Of a DNA stretch of 64,000 nt, positions 34,758 through 44,191 are shown piece after piece; position 1 is the stretch's first letter; each line of letters starts with the position of its first letter. The DNA is taken from the NCBI RefSeq assembly GCF_004137855.1, contig NZ_QBKB01000002.1, positions 378,670 to 442,669 on the forward strand, read 5' to 3'. This DNA comes from Methanohalophilus profundi (GTDB taxonomy: Archaea > Halobacteriota > Methanosarcinia > Methanosarcinales > Methanosarcinaceae). The notes under the pieces are model-generated. The model saw nothing but the letters and a program-made list of their open reading frames with translations. It was not told where the DNA came from and made no database searches. The translations under genes and the position numbers were made by a program.

Positions 34758-36053
34758 TTACTTCTTCTCTTCCGCTAACAGAATTTTTACAAGGGCAGCT
34801 GCAACATCCACTGAAGCATAATCTTCTTCCAGTAAATTTTCAACCCAGTGCTCATATTTGCCAATATGCCCATCATCGATTATCTTCTTGACGTTTTGTG
34901 ACAGCATTTCCGCCCTGATATCTTCAACATCACTCTGGGAAGGAACATTTTTCCTTATGATCTTTGCCTTTGTGTGTTTCTGTATATCTTTGATCTTACG
35001 GATGTCCTTACCGGAAGCAAAGGTTATTGCAACTCCTTCTTTGCCTGCCCTACCGGTTCTGCCTATCCTGTGGACATATGATTCCTCATCCTGGGGAATG
35101 TCATAGTTGAAAACAGCCTCAATGTTCTCCACATCGATACCACGGGCAGCAACATCGGTTGCAACGAGTGTCTCAATTTCCCCTTTCCTGAAATTGGACA
35201 TGACACGTTCCCTTTGTGCTTGCCTCATATCACCATGCATCCCATCTACAAGATAACCTCGTGCCTTGAGAGTTTCAACCTGTTTATCGACATTTTTCTT
35301 GGTATTACAGAAAACAAGAGAGGATTTGAAATTGTAAATATCTATCAAACGGCACAAAACTTCGGTCTTTGCATTATTTTTGACTTCGAAATAGTATTGT
35401 TCAACCTGGGGGACTGTTAGTTTCTTATGAACCGTCTTTACCATCTGGGGGTTTTGCTGGTATTTCTTTGTGAGTTTAATAATTGGTTTGGGCATTGTGG
35501 CAGAAAATAGAACTGTCTGTTTCTGGCCGGGCACGCGACTGAGAATAAATTCAATATCCTCCCTGAAACCCATATCAAGCATTTCATCGGCTTCATCGAG
35601 CACCAGCATTTTCACACCATCAAGTTTCAGTGTCTTTCTCTGTATATGGTCCATAATCCGCCCGGGAGTACCAATTACAATGTGTACACCTCTTCTCAAA
35701 GCCTTAATCTGCCTGTCTATTGGTTGACCACCGTAAACAGGTAACATTTTGGTATTCTGGTACTTGGCAAGTTTGCTCATCTCCTCGGCAACCTGATTTG
35801 CCAGCTCCCTGGTTGGACAGAGGACCACTACCTGAACCTTCTTACTTTTGACATCCAGCATTTCAAGAGCAGGTATACCGAAGGCAGCAGTTTTACCGGT
35901 ACCGGTCTGCGCCTGTCCTATTACATCCTTACCTTCCATAAGATAGGGAATAGATTGAGACTGAATAGGGGTGGGTTCCTCAAAACCCATGTCTTCAACT
36001 GCACGTTCAATATTTTTCGATAAATTCAAATCTTTAAAAGTTAATGATTCCAT
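34758..36053 (-). CDS. DEAD-box ATP-dependent RNA helicase
   Basis: A 431-residue DEAD-box helicase. Motifs in order: Q motif (FEEPTPIQSQSIP), Walker A AQTGTGKT, Ib TPGRIMDH, DEAD in LDEADEML, SAT in LFSATMP, LVFCNTKKNV, TDVAARGIDV and HRIGRTGRAG. The family unwinds short RNA duplexes and is often cold-induced in methanogens. ATG 36053 with AAAGGAA upstream is preferred; the frame is open to 36131 but that extension is unlike the family. About 240 bp of AT-rich DNA before it could be a long 5' leader, as reported for cold-responsive archaeal helicase genes; this is inference. Confidence 0.93.
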   Translation of the reverse strand: MESLTFKDLNLSKNIERAVEDMGFEEPTPIQSQSIPYLMEGKDVIGQAQTGTGKTAAFGIPALEMLDVKSKKVQVVVLCPTRELANQVAEEMSKLAKYQNTKMLPVYGGQPIDRQIKALRRGVHIVIGTPGRIMDHIQRKTLKLDGVKMLVLDEADEMLDMGFREDIEFILSRVPGQKQTVLFSATMPKPIIKLTKKYQQNPQMVKTVHKKLTVPQVEQYYFEVKNNAKTEVLCRLIDIYNFKSSLVFCNTKKNVDKQVETLKARGYLVDGMHGDMRQAQRERVMSNFRKGEIETLVATDVAARGIDVENIEAVFNYDIPQDEESYVHRIGRTGRAGKEGVAITFASGKDIRKIKDIQKHTKAKIIRKNVPSQSDVEDIRAEMLSQNVKKIIDDGHIGKYEHWVENLLEEDYASVDVAAALVKILLAEEKK

Positions 36054-36393
36054 GGTAAAATTCCTTTTATATTCTGCTATCACAGTATCCTGAAAAATTG
36101 CCTGACACAGAATAGGTGCCTGTATAGGCATCTTTGGGGATAATGATGATCAATTAAATGTACTTGTTCTAAATGTTTCTTTAAACAAAAAGAGGCATGA
36201 TCCATAACAACGGCAAGTATATAAAGGTTGTCGGTAAGCAAAGCAATCCCATAAATTAATTTAATTAAAAATATTATATATTTCATCTTGTTTAACAAGG
36301 ACTTTATATTTAACAGTCAAACACCCGGTCTAAAAGCAAAATAAAAGGTAAACTGACCGATATAAAATATTCTAACATTTTATAGTGAGATTT

Positions 36394-36640
36394 TTATCTT
36401 CTTGCCATAATATCCTTACAGAATGGAAGATAGTCCCATCCTAACACTGCAATTTTTGGTACCATAACCCTCCCACCGGTAGATTTGATTCTTTTTACAT
36501 AATCATTGATAGAATCCACACTTGTGTAAACAGTAATCTTCTGGAAAGGAACCCGGGTGAACTATCAAATTTCCAGCCGAACGTTATTCATAAAAATTCT
36601 TTGCCCCATCTACATCATCCGAAGCCACATCTGAATGTAC
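36394..36640 (-). pseudogene. Decayed VOC (glyoxalase/bleomycin-resistance fold) gene
   Basis: The minus strand holds pieces of a vicinal-oxygen-chelate protein in shifting frames. ASDDVDGAKNFYE and then TFGWKFDSSPG lie upstream, followed by PFQKITVYTSVDSINDYVKR, STGGRVMVPKIAVLGWDYLP and FCKDIMARR with a stop at 36394-36396. These are the order and spacing of a VOC domain (DxxxAxxFY...GW..., the second half GG.V..PK...G, ...KD), but at least two frame changes and a stop break it. The C-terminal 'GN.FG' end is missing. It no longer encodes a working protein. Confidence 0.6.
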
Positions 36641-36718
36641 TTATTGTAGATATTTTTTACCCCAATCAAAATCGAGTATTATCGTATATAATACAGATGA
36701 CACACAATTGGACAAAAT

Positions 36719-37768
36719 TCATTTCAAAACAACGGGAACAAGACCCTTGTATTCAGCGGCCGTCATTATACTGACATCCATTTCCACTGCAATATCCCAC
36801 ACTTTTTCAGTCCGTTCCCTGTAAAGAGGATCCCTGAGTAGGTGATGGTCGTATATAATAAGGTTCGGAACACTTTCCTTAATAATCCGGATGATATTAT
36901 TTATGCTGCGGTCAAGGTTTGTCCTGTTGAGAAGGTAGCCCAAAAGATAAGTTGGGGGGCCATCAAGTATCAAAATATCTGGATTTTCATCAATAATCCA
37001 CTGAGCATGGTCTTCGATGACAGGGCCCTGCAGATCCGATGTATGAAGTAACTTTTTACCTCCATATTCTATAATAGTAGCAATCACCCATCCTGTAGCA
37101 GAATACTCGATTCCATGGAAAAGTGGACGGCTAAAGCGCACCTTGGTATTGCCAGTTTTAAATTCACAGCCGTCTGAAAAATATATTCCAGTAGATACAG
37201 GTACTACCCATTTCTCAGATGACCAGCGTTTTTGCATTTTCAAAAATCTTTTTCGCCATCTTGAAATTAATTCTTCTCTTCGTTGTTGGTAATCACCAAA
37301 ATCCATGGAAAAAGCCAGAGGTAAGCATTCCACCGGATCTTTGTAATGGCATTGCATCGGAGGAGAGTATTTGAGAGTGGTCCCTTTAAGCCGGCTCAGC
37401 GATTGCAGGAACTTCCGGGACCTCTCCCACTGTGAATGGTTTATCCACCTGTTAGGATCCTTAATCCACATATTGCTATTGAGATATGTTTTACAGGAAT
37501 CTTCATCCACCATATAATGATCAAAGTGATAATGACTGATTATGATATGTTCGGCTTCTTTCATTTCTTCTTTGATTTTATGTATAGCACTGAGCAAGTA
37601 GAACTGCTTTTGAGAATCCGAAAGCGGAAAACTTTTTTGCAGAATTGCAGCTCCGGGATCTATGAGTATGCTTGTATCAGGAGTTTTCACAAAAATACAT
37701 GATGATTTAGCTCCCATTGAATCAAAAGACACAAGCCGAAATTCCAGTTTCCCCACCACATTCATCAT
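36719..37768 (-). CDS. UPF0282-type metallo-beta-lactamase fold hydrolase
   Basis: A 349-residue MBL-fold protein. The metal motif is HYHFDHYM (about residues 79-86), preceded by ILIDPGAAIL; later residues include LHTSDLQGP and DGPPTYLLGYLLN, then IYDHHLLRD with late His ligands. The layout matches the archaeal UPF0282 family, with a long insertion between the first and second metal motifs (residues 95-170). The substrate is unknown. Start MMNVVGKLEF at 37768 or the second ATG at 37765. No neighbour clarifies its role. Confidence 0.8.
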   Translation of the reverse strand: MMNVVGKLEFRLVSFDSMGAKSSCIFVKTPDTSILIDPGAAILQKSFPLSDSQKQFYLLSAIHKIKEEMKEAEHIIISHYHFDHYMVDEDSCKTYLNSNMWIKDPNRWINHSQWERSRKFLQSLSRLKGTTLKYSPPMQCHYKDPVECLPLAFSMDFGDYQQRREELISRWRKRFLKMQKRWSSEKWVVPVSTGIYFSDGCEFKTGNTKVRFSRPLFHGIEYSATGWVIATIIEYGGKKLLHTSDLQGPVIEDHAQWIIDENPDILILDGPPTYLLGYLLNRTNLDRSINNIIRIIKESVPNLIIYDHHLLRDPLYRERTEKVWDIAVEMDVSIMTAAEYKGLVPVVLK

Positions 37769-37858
37769 ATGACATTCCTAGATATATGAAATAACCGGTT
37801 ATTGTTATACTATTAAGTTCAAAATCGATTTAAAGTGGATTGAATCACTGAAAAATAA

Positions 37859-38638
37859 TCAAATATCTGCAGACTCACTTTGTTTACTGCCTGTTTCCTG
37901 TTCTTCCACCACGTCCCTCTGCTGTGCCACTGCTTCGGCGTGTGCAACCGCTCCGCGAAGTCCTTTACGTCTTCTGTCCAGGGAGCGCAAAGATTCGCCT
38001 CTGCCGTATAGAAGGAGTACATCATTAACTTCAATACGTGTGGATGCTGCCGGGGCTCCAATGTATTTACCCCCGGGTTTCTGTATCCCAAGAATCAACA
38101 CTCCCTCATCCACAAGGTTCAACTCATTCAGGACTTTACCTGCTAGCCAATCTTCAGAGCCAACTTCCAGTTCTGAAACCTGATAATCCCCACCCAGGTA
38201 GATCAGGCTTGCAGAATCCGATGTCTGGATATCAGTCCATCTGGTAAGAGAAAAAGTGATAACACGGCTGAGAAATCTATCGACTTTTTTGCTACGGGTA
38301 ATGATTAAAATCGATAGAACACCAAGTGTAATGACAATAACATAACTTAGCAATGTAGCAGAAGCAGGATTCAGGAAAACAAGGACTACAGAGGCCATCA
38401 GGGTTATTATTCCGGCATTTCCCACAAGCATAAGCAACATCAGTATCCTGCGCCTTACAGGATGATTCATCATTTTTTCAGATTCCGTGGTAGTAAATCC
38501 TGCACCTGTAAGTGCAGATCTTGCCTGGAAGCGTGCGACTTCACGGGAAAGACCGGTTAGGGTTAGCGCAATCGTGGCTATACGATTGATTAAAAGAGAT
38601 AAAATAATTACTGCAAAAACCGTAATAAATGCCGCTAT
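37859..38638 (-). CDS. Membrane protein with TrkA-C (RCK_C) domain; start codon not evident
   Basis: Two to three N-terminal helices (AAFITVFAVIILSLLINRIAT, then RRILMLLMLVGNAGIITLMASV) followed by a cytoplasmic TrkA-C ligand-binding domain (VSELEVGSEDWLAG, NDVLLLYGRGES). In the given sequence ATG 38473 would cut off the first helix and the segment FQARSALTGAGFTTTESEK, which is well conserved in this family. The open frame reaches back to 38641 without ATG, GTG or TTG. An ATA at 38638 or ATT at 38626, with AAAGGAT near 38644, or a lost base, could explain this. Role: probably ligand-gated ion movement or sensing; inferred. Confidence 0.7.
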   Translation of the reverse strand: MAAFITVFAVIILSLLINRIATIALTLTGLSREVARFQARSALTGAGFTTTESEKMMNHPVRRRILMLLMLVGNAGIITLMASVVLVFLNPASATLLSYVIVITLGVLSILIITRSKKVDRFLSRVITFSLTRWTDIQTSDSASLIYLGGDYQVSELEVGSEDWLAGKVLNELNLVDEGVLILGIQKPGGKYIGAPAASTRIEVNDVLLLYGRGESLRSLDRRRKGLRGAVAHAEAVAQQRDVVEEQETGSKQSESADI

Positions 38639-38775
38639 CCTTTAGAAGTTTGCTCCTTGTGTCCTATTGGACCTGAAACCATTTATCATTTTCTGAGTTA
38701 AATGGAATGACAAAATAAACAAAAACAATAGGAGAGGAGGAAAATTAGGCAATTCGGTGAATTGCCCTTTAATGA

Positions 38776-38937
38776 TCAGCCGATAAGGTTGGCATAAGCG
38801 GTCAACCTGTACAGAGAAAACAATCCAAATGCCAGAATAACCATCATGAAAACCATTTCATTAATGGTCATGGTATGGTTTGCTTGTCTGGTAAGATCCC
38901 CGCTCTCATGTATAGATCCATTTTGGTAAATTTCCAT
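38776..38937 (-). CDS. Single-helix membrane protein, 53 residues
   Basis: MEIYQNGSIHESGDLTRQAN leads to a hydrophobic helix (MVFMMVILAFGLFSLYRL) and a short tail ending NLIG. GGAGGTTAGTAA precedes the ATG, an excellent ribosome site, so the gene is very probably real. A perfect palindrome ATCACA-CATAT-TGTGAT (38961-38977) lies 24 bp upstream and may be its operator. No family recognised. Confidence 0.6.
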   Translation of the reverse strand: MEIYQNGSIHESGDLTRQANHTMTINEMVFMMVILAFGLFSLYRLTAYANLIG

Positions 38938-39249
38938 TTACTAACCTCCGTTTATTTATTATCACACATATTGTGATGTTTAATCATTACAAATATCTAT
39001 AATGATTTATCATTAATAAACCTTTCTACCTATTATAAACCACACCCAAAATTTGCCGACATCCTCAAGTAAATAATGTGAAAAACTCGCATCTATGCTA
39101 TTTTCATATAATCTAATTCTTCTGTACTCCAGCATAGAATATACATTATGTACAAGCCTCATCAATTCGACAAAGGGTTAAGAAAAGACAGCAGCAAGCA
39201 AATTTTTGTGTCGAGTATGTATATGTGGTATAAATAAAAACAGTTCTTC
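38938..39249. promoter_or_regulatory. Divergent intergenic region with palindromic operator-like site
   Basis: ATCACA (38961-38966) and TGTGAT (38972-38977) form a 17-bp palindrome where the transcription start of the 53-residue protein would be expected. The rest is AT-rich; a TATA-like GTGGTATAAATA near 39226 is only 24 bp from ATG 39250, so the amidohydrolase may be nearly leaderless. Confidence 0.4.
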
Positions 39250-40128
39250 ATGGAAAAATGTGAAAAATATCGGATCAATGATGCACATTGCCATTACGGA
39301 ACAAATTCAATCTTTATGACAATGGCGCTGAGGCCCACCACCAGGATCAGTAATAACATACAGAGGCTGCAGGAGAACATGGATCGGAATAATGTTGAAA
39401 ACTGTGTTCTGTTTGCACAACCAGAACCATCAAACACTTTCGGACATTTCTGGAAAGGCCTGTTCTACCATCTCAAAAACAAATCTCCAGACCCTGATGA
39501 ACCATACTCTGGTTGGAAGATAGATTACACCAGAGCAAACGATGAAATATGGGCAATTGATGACGACCGGGTCGCATTTATACCGTTTATAGCTGCAAAT
39601 GATAGTGCCGAAAATATTGCAAAATATGAAGATGAAGACGAAAAACCTCCTGCAGGGATAAAGTATTATGGAATCTATGGAAATATGCCTGATGATTCAA
39701 TCCTGAGTTATATGAATGAAAACTACATGAACCTCCTTTTACACATCCCTATGGCGTGTAGTAAAGATCCTTATAAATTGCTGGATAAAGTGGAACAATA
39801 TCCGGATATTAATTTTCAGCTTGCACATCTGGGGGATGGTATCCCTGAAATTATAAAAGCAGTTAATGATCTTGACAATCTCTATCTGGATACGGCAATG
39901 TCAAACCATGAAGCATACAGATATATGTATAAAAATAATGGCACGACTACTGAGGATATAATAACCAGCCAGCCTGAAGGAAAAGTCCTTTTTGGTTCAG
40001 ATGAACCCTGGGGAAACCTGCAGGAACAACTCCAGAACATAGTTAAACTACAGGAAGACGGAACCTTTTCAACAAAGGATGTTGACAGAGTGTTGTACAA
40101 AAATGCAGCACATTTATGGGATTTCTGA
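39250..40128 (+). CDS. Amidohydrolase-2-like TIM-barrel hydrolase
   Basis: A 292-residue protein with the amidohydrolase-2 layout. The N-terminal metal motif is INDAHCHYG (residues 9-17), followed by NCVLFAQPEP, the strand AGIKYYGIYG, LLLHIPMA with a metal-ligand His, FQLAHLGDG with another, and the catalytic Asp in VLFGSDEPWG. This order fits metal-dependent decarboxylases/hydrolases of the family, but the substrate is not recognisable. There is no strong ribosome site before ATG 39250 and the TATA-like element is very close, suggesting a leaderless mRNA. Confidence 0.75.
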   Translation: MEKCEKYRINDAHCHYGTNSIFMTMALRPTTRISNNIQRLQENMDRNNVENCVLFAQPEPSNTFGHFWKGLFYHLKNKSPDPDEPYSGWKIDYTRANDEIWAIDDDRVAFIPFIAANDSAENIAKYEDEDEKPPAGIKYYGIYGNMPDDSILSYMNENYMNLLLHIPMACSKDPYKLLDKVEQYPDINFQLAHLGDGIPEIIKAVNDLDNLYLDTAMSNHEAYRYMYKNNGTTTEDIITSQPEGKVLFGSDEPWGNLQEQLQNIVKLQEDGTFSTKDVDRVLYKNAAHLWDF

Positions 40129-40214
40129 ACTGCAGGATAATTTAAAATAATAGCACATACCAAGCTAGTATTGTATAGTTTGATTTGATTATGATCCTTT
40201 TAAGGAGGATAAAT

Positions 40215-40367
40215 ATGTCGAAAAAGATGTGTTTCTGGAAAAAAGATGATATAAAAGAAAACACAAAGGAATTTAAAAAACTTATTAAGAATCCTTCATA
40301 TTACTGCAAGAAATGTGGTCGGGTTGCAAAGGATGACAATAACCTCTGCAAAGCCAAAAAACTATAA
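40215..40367 (+). CDS. Small zinc-ribbon-like protein, 50 residues
   Basis: MSKKMCFWKKDDIKENTKEF and then YYCKKCGRVAKDDNNLCKAKK: a CxxC pair with a later Cys, like a half zinc ribbon, on a very basic protein. AAGGAGGAT precedes the ATG, which decides the start over an open frame from 40185. Short cysteine-containing proteins of this type are common in methanogens; function unknown. It follows the amidohydrolase by 86 bp on the same strand. Confidence 0.7.
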   Translation: MSKKMCFWKKDDIKENTKEFKKLIKNPSYYCKKCGRVAKDDNNLCKAKKL

Positions 40368-40501
40368 ACTGGTTTTGAAGTATTATTTTTAATCTATCAC
40401 ATTATTGAATGCCAGCCTTATAGACAATTGCCTCCTCAAGGGTCTACTTGTTGACTTTCTGCACCGTTTTCTCCCACAAAAATTCGCTAAAATGCGAAAT
40501 A

Positions 40502-41425
40502 TCATATATCCAGACAGTCGATGCTTTTCTTTATATTTGCAGAGGATTCTTTTATTGCCTGTTTCTGTTCTTCTGTCAGTTCCAGCTCTATTATCCCTTC
40601 AATACCATCACAACCAATTTTGGCAGGTACACCGAAATATATTCCTTTCTGGCCGTATTCCCCCTCCAGATAAGCAGAAACAGGCAGGATTCTCTTTTCA
40701 TCTCTCAGGATTGATTCCACCATCTGGACTATGGCAGCAGAAGGCGCGTAAAAAGCGCTACCCTCTTTGAGCAGAGCAACGATTTCAGCACCACCGTGAA
40801 TTGTACGTTCTACAAGCCCTGCAATGACATCTTTTCCAAGCAATTCTGGCAGAGGTGTCCCGAATACTGAAGAATGCTGGGGTAGGGGGAGCATCTGGTC
40901 GCCATGACCGCCTATCACCATTGCTTCAACATCTCTTTTGGAGCAGGCAAGTTCATCGGCAATAAAGCTGGCAAAACGTCCCGTATCAAGTATTCCACTC
41001 ATTCCGAATACACGATTTGGTTCAAAACCGGTGACTTTCAGGGCCACATAAGTCATCACATCAAGAGGATTGGTAACAGCAATAACAATAGAATTGGGTG
41101 CATATTCTTTGACGTTCTCACAAACATCTTTCATGATCTTAGTATTGATATTTATCAGATCAGCCCGACTCATACCGGGTTTCCTTGCAGCACCGGCAGT
41201 TATGATCACGATATCCGAATCAACAATATCCGCATAGTCATTACTACCCTTGATTTTAGTATCATATCCTACTATGGCTCCTGCCTGCATCAGGTCCAGG
41301 GCTTTTCCCTGAGGTAACCCTTCAACTATATCCACAAGGACAATCTTACCGAACTCCATTTCGGCAAGTCTCTGCACAGTAGTTGCACCAACATTCCCTG
41401 CTCCTATTACTGAGATTTTAACCAT
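40502..41425 (-). CDS. mdh: Malate dehydrogenase (LDH-like, NAD-dependent)
   Basis: A 307-residue NAD(P)-dependent malate dehydrogenase, interconverting malate and oxaloacetate in the incomplete citric-acid pathway. Seen: nucleotide-binding GAGNVGATTVQRL at residues 7-19, LDLMQAG, the NPLDVMT segment, catalytic His in VIGGHGDQM, and the substrate-binding Arg in AARKPGMSRADL (Arg81-type loop for malate). Length is normal. ATG 41425 follows AAAGGTG; the longer 41467 start is rejected because the extra residues precede the Rossmann strand. The upstream gene is divergent. Confidence 0.93.
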   Translation of the reverse strand: MVKISVIGAGNVGATTVQRLAEMEFGKIVLVDIVEGLPQGKALDLMQAGAIVGYDTKIKGSNDYADIVDSDIVIITAGAARKPGMSRADLININTKIMKDVCENVKEYAPNSIVIAVTNPLDVMTYVALKVTGFEPNRVFGMSGILDTGRFASFIADELACSKRDVEAMVIGGHGDQMLPLPQHSSVFGTPLPELLGKDVIAGLVERTIHGGAEIVALLKEGSAFYAPSAAIVQMVESILRDEKRILPVSAYLEGEYGQKGIYFGVPAKIGCDGIEGIIELELTEEQKQAIKESSANIKKSIDCLDI

Positions 41426-41609
41426 GGCAAAAGCACCTTTGATGTGATTGTTGTAAGAAAATACCAAATTATAATTTTTATAATTAAACCTATTCTTTTG
41501 CTATTAATATTGCTGCTCCATATTATAGGTATATTTTGAAATCATTGGTTTAAAATATACAGAAAATATAACTAGAGATGATATATCGAATGAGAATTAA
41601 CCAAAAACG

Positions 41610-42854
41610 GTGAAAAATGTGCAAGCTATCCTGATTTTCACGATAACCATTGTATTAATAACAATTCTTCTCTGGAAGATTAGATTGCCCCCCTTCCTCG
41701 TCCTGACAGGTGCAGCCCTTTTTTACGGCATCTTCAGCGGGATGCAACAAAATGCAATCGCAATGGCAACACAGGGTGCAGGCAGGGTATTCGCACTCCT
41801 TGCAATTCCTATTTTTTCAGGGTCATTAATTGCCCTGGTAATAAGACAGGAAAATTTTGCGCAGCGGATTGTCTCGGATATGCAAAAGATATCCGCACGA
41901 CCCACCCTTATATCAGGAATTGCAGGTTACCTGTTATCCATACCCCTCATGTGCTGCCTGACAGCTTATGTGGTAATGATACCCCTTGTTGAAAACCTGA
42001 ATGTAAACTCTGAAATAAGGAAGAAATGCTATTATGTAACCGCGATCGCAAGCACACTTTCTTTTGTCCTTCTGTATCCGCTTCCTGTCATATACAGTAT
42101 TACAAGAAATCTTAATTTTAATGTTGATGCTGGCTTCAACCTGGCTGCAATCACCATATCCATAATTCTCTTTATTTTTGGATACCTGCTTATTACAAAA
42201 AGAGGCAGCTACAAAGACACATGGAAAGAAAGAGAATTGTCAGCAAGGGAGTCACCTATTGGATGGGTACCATTAATACTGCCCATTGTTTTCCTGGCAA
42301 TTGGCCATTTTTTGCCGGGAGCTTCCCTGCTGGCAGATATCAATCTTGCTATTATTCTTGCGGCCAGTGTGTCCCTGTTACTGGTAAAAAAGGAAAACCT
42401 GGATATAGTTTTTGAGAAAGGCACCCACAATGCAGGTATAATATTGCTGGACCTGTGCGGTGCCGGGGCGCTTGGAGGAGTAATTGCTGCTAGTTCATTT
42501 GCAGAAAATACCTACAATCTTATCGGACACCTCATACCTGCTCTTTCCATCCCGTTTATTTTCGCCGCGATAATCCAGACTGCACAGGGCTCCAGGGCTG
42601 TCACTGCAATAATAACATCATCCATACTCGCCTACAGCCCCTATGTTTCAGAGGTGGCAACCATTCCCCTGATATTAATGATATCAGCTGGCACCATGGT
42701 GTTTTCCTACGTTACAGATCCATTTTTCTGGCTGATCCAGAGAACCACGGGCGATGATGTTAAAACCGTAGTATCGAACTATACCATTCCACTTGCCATA
42801 CTGGGGATATTACTATTCACTTCAGTCTTACTGATTGATTATTTCCTGTTCTGA
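41610..42854 (+). CDS. GntP-like permease
   Basis: A 414-residue integral membrane protein with about 11-12 helices. The pattern of two similar halves, the segment ALFYGIFSGMQQNAIAMATQGAG, and late TAQGSRAVTAIITSS and FSYVTDPFFWLIQ resemble gluconate:proton symporters of the GntP group (COG2610), which carry sugar acids or other carboxylates. The true substrate in a methanogen is unknown; malate-type acids would fit the divergent mdh gene but this is guesswork. Start is GTG 41610 (possible GGTG context); no alternative ATG is nearby. Confidence 0.75.
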   Translation: MKNVQAILIFTITIVLITILLWKIRLPPFLVLTGAALFYGIFSGMQQNAIAMATQGAGRVFALLAIPIFSGSLIALVIRQENFAQRIVSDMQKISARPTLISGIAGYLLSIPLMCCLTAYVVMIPLVENLNVNSEIRKKCYYVTAIASTLSFVLLYPLPVIYSITRNLNFNVDAGFNLAAITISIILFIFGYLLITKRGSYKDTWKERELSARESPIGWVPLILPIVFLAIGHFLPGASLLADINLAIILAASVSLLLVKKENLDIVFEKGTHNAGIILLDLCGAGALGGVIAASSFAENTYNLIGHLIPALSIPFIFAAIIQTAQGSRAVTAIITSSILAYSPYVSEVATIPLILMISAGTMVFSYVTDPFFWLIQRTTGDDVKTVVSNYTIPLAILGILLFTSVLLIDYFLF

Positions 42855-42894
42855 AGTGACAAGAACTATTAACCAGTAAAAAAGACCAGAGATT

Positions 42895-43428
42895 ATGGAC
42901 CAGAGAATAATCAGGATAATTAAAGGCAACATCACAGAACAGGAAGTTGACGCTGTCGTGAATGCAGCCAACAATTCCCTGCTGGGCGGAGGAGGGGTTG
43001 ATGGAGCAATACACAAAGCTGCAGGACCTAAACTGCTGGAAGAGTGCAGGACACTGAATGGTTGTGCAACAGGTCAAGCAAAAATCACACAAGGCTATAA
43101 CCTGCCGGCAAAATGGGTCATACATACAGTGGGACCTGTATGGAATGGAGGAAACAATGACGAGGACAGAATGCTGGCAAGATGTTACAGGAATTGCCTT
43201 AAGCTGGCGGCAGAAAAAGGAATCAAAACTATTGCCTTCCCCTCAATAAGTACCGGAGCCTACCACTTCCCCATACCCAGGGCAGCTGAAATAGCGATAA
43301 ATGAGGTAATCGATTTTCTGAACGACAGGCCTGTTTTTGACAGGATAGTATTTGTATGTTTTAACGATGAAACTTTCAGTAGCTTCAATCGGGTACTTAA
43401 TGAGAATAAAAAAATGAGTAGAAAATAA
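42895..43428 (+). CDS. Macro-domain ADP-ribose-binding hydrolase
   Basis: A 177-residue MacroD-type macro domain, hydrolysing ADP-ribose-1''-phosphate or O-acetyl-ADP-ribose and removing ADP-ribose from acidic residues. Hallmarks: [22 protein letters not shown] (broken here into VVNAANN and [10 protein letters not shown]), [21 protein letters not shown], and the phosphate loop [12 protein letters not shown]. Length and order are normal. It begins 41 bp after the GntP-like permease, so co-transcription is likely but the functional link is unclear. Confidence 0.92.
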   Translation: MDQRIIRIIKGNITEQEVDAVVNAANNSLLGGGGVDGAIHKAAGPKLLEECRTLNGCATGQAKITQGYNLPAKWVIHTVGPVWNGGNNDEDRMLARCYRNCLKLAAEKGIKTIAFPSISTGAYHFPIPRAAEIAINEVIDFLNDRPVFDRIVFVCFNDETFSSFNRVLNENKKMSRK

Positions 43429-43694
43429 AAATAATAGGAATTATGGCAGATTTACCTTCAATGTAGCTGGGATAATGTCAGCTACAATTGAAACACTTTT
43501 TACCTCTATGGGATTTGGAGACATTGATGATTGGATTTTCAGATAGAACAGTGGATTGGACTTTCATATCGGAAAGTCAACATAAAGCAGTATAAAAAGG
43601 AAAGTTGGAATTAAAAAAACTTAAAGTATAAAGTTGTTAATGACCCTATCCCTGAAATAATTCCAACTATAATTTCTATTTGTGAGAGCAAGGT

Positions 43695-44191
43695 TCAAAT
43701 ACTAGATCCAGTTTTGGAATCTGCATTTTGATCAACTGGTATTTTGAAATGTCCAAATACTGCTAATAATGGAATTTGTACAAATGACAGGGACAAGGAG
43801 CCTAACACAAGTGGCCTATTATCAAACAGAAATCCCGCCAATGCCAGTGCAAATGCAATCAATAAGGAAGAAATACTCACACTCAAAGCAAATGAATCAT
43901 TATTAATTGCATCTGATAGTGGCTTAAATATCCTCATGTAAGGAATACTTATTATAGCTGCAAAGATGGCACTTACTGCTAGATATACTATAATTACAAT
44001 GAAATTGTCTTGAGACAAAGATTCAGTTAGAAAATAGGCTATTATAAAAGTAAATGTACTTGCAAAAATGATTGCATTCAGAGCTATTTTTTCTCATATA
44101 CTTTATCACTGCTTGCCAATTCCGTAATTTCCTCTGTGAATTTACTGGCAACTTCAGCTAAAAATATGTCATCACCTTGTGCCTTGTTCAA
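43695..44191 (-). pseudogene. Membrane protein of unknown function, frameshifted
   Basis: Two frames make one plausible protein of about 165 residues: a cytoplasmic helical head (QGDDIFLAEVASKFTEEITE, then SSDKVYEK) joined to four transmembrane helices (IALNAIIFASTFTFIIAYFL, FIVIIVYLAVSAIFAAIISI, SLLIAFALALAGFLFDNRPL, GSLSLSFVQIPLLAVFG). The junction is a run of six A (T6 at 44087-44092); seven restores the frame. A TTG start at 44191 with AGGGAAG upstream is the best beginning. No family recognised. In the sequence as given the head would stop at a UAG followed almost at once by UGA, so pyrrolysine read-through does not help. Confidence 0.5.

Noticed and set aside
36080..36298. 72-codon frame upstream of the DEAD-box helicase
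   Set aside because: It lies in the likely 5' leader, has no ribosome site and no domain.
44084..44086. UAG in the 43695-44191 gene as another pyrrolysine codon
   Set aside because: Reading through gives a stop within two codons, whereas adding one A to the homopolymer restores a long membrane protein.
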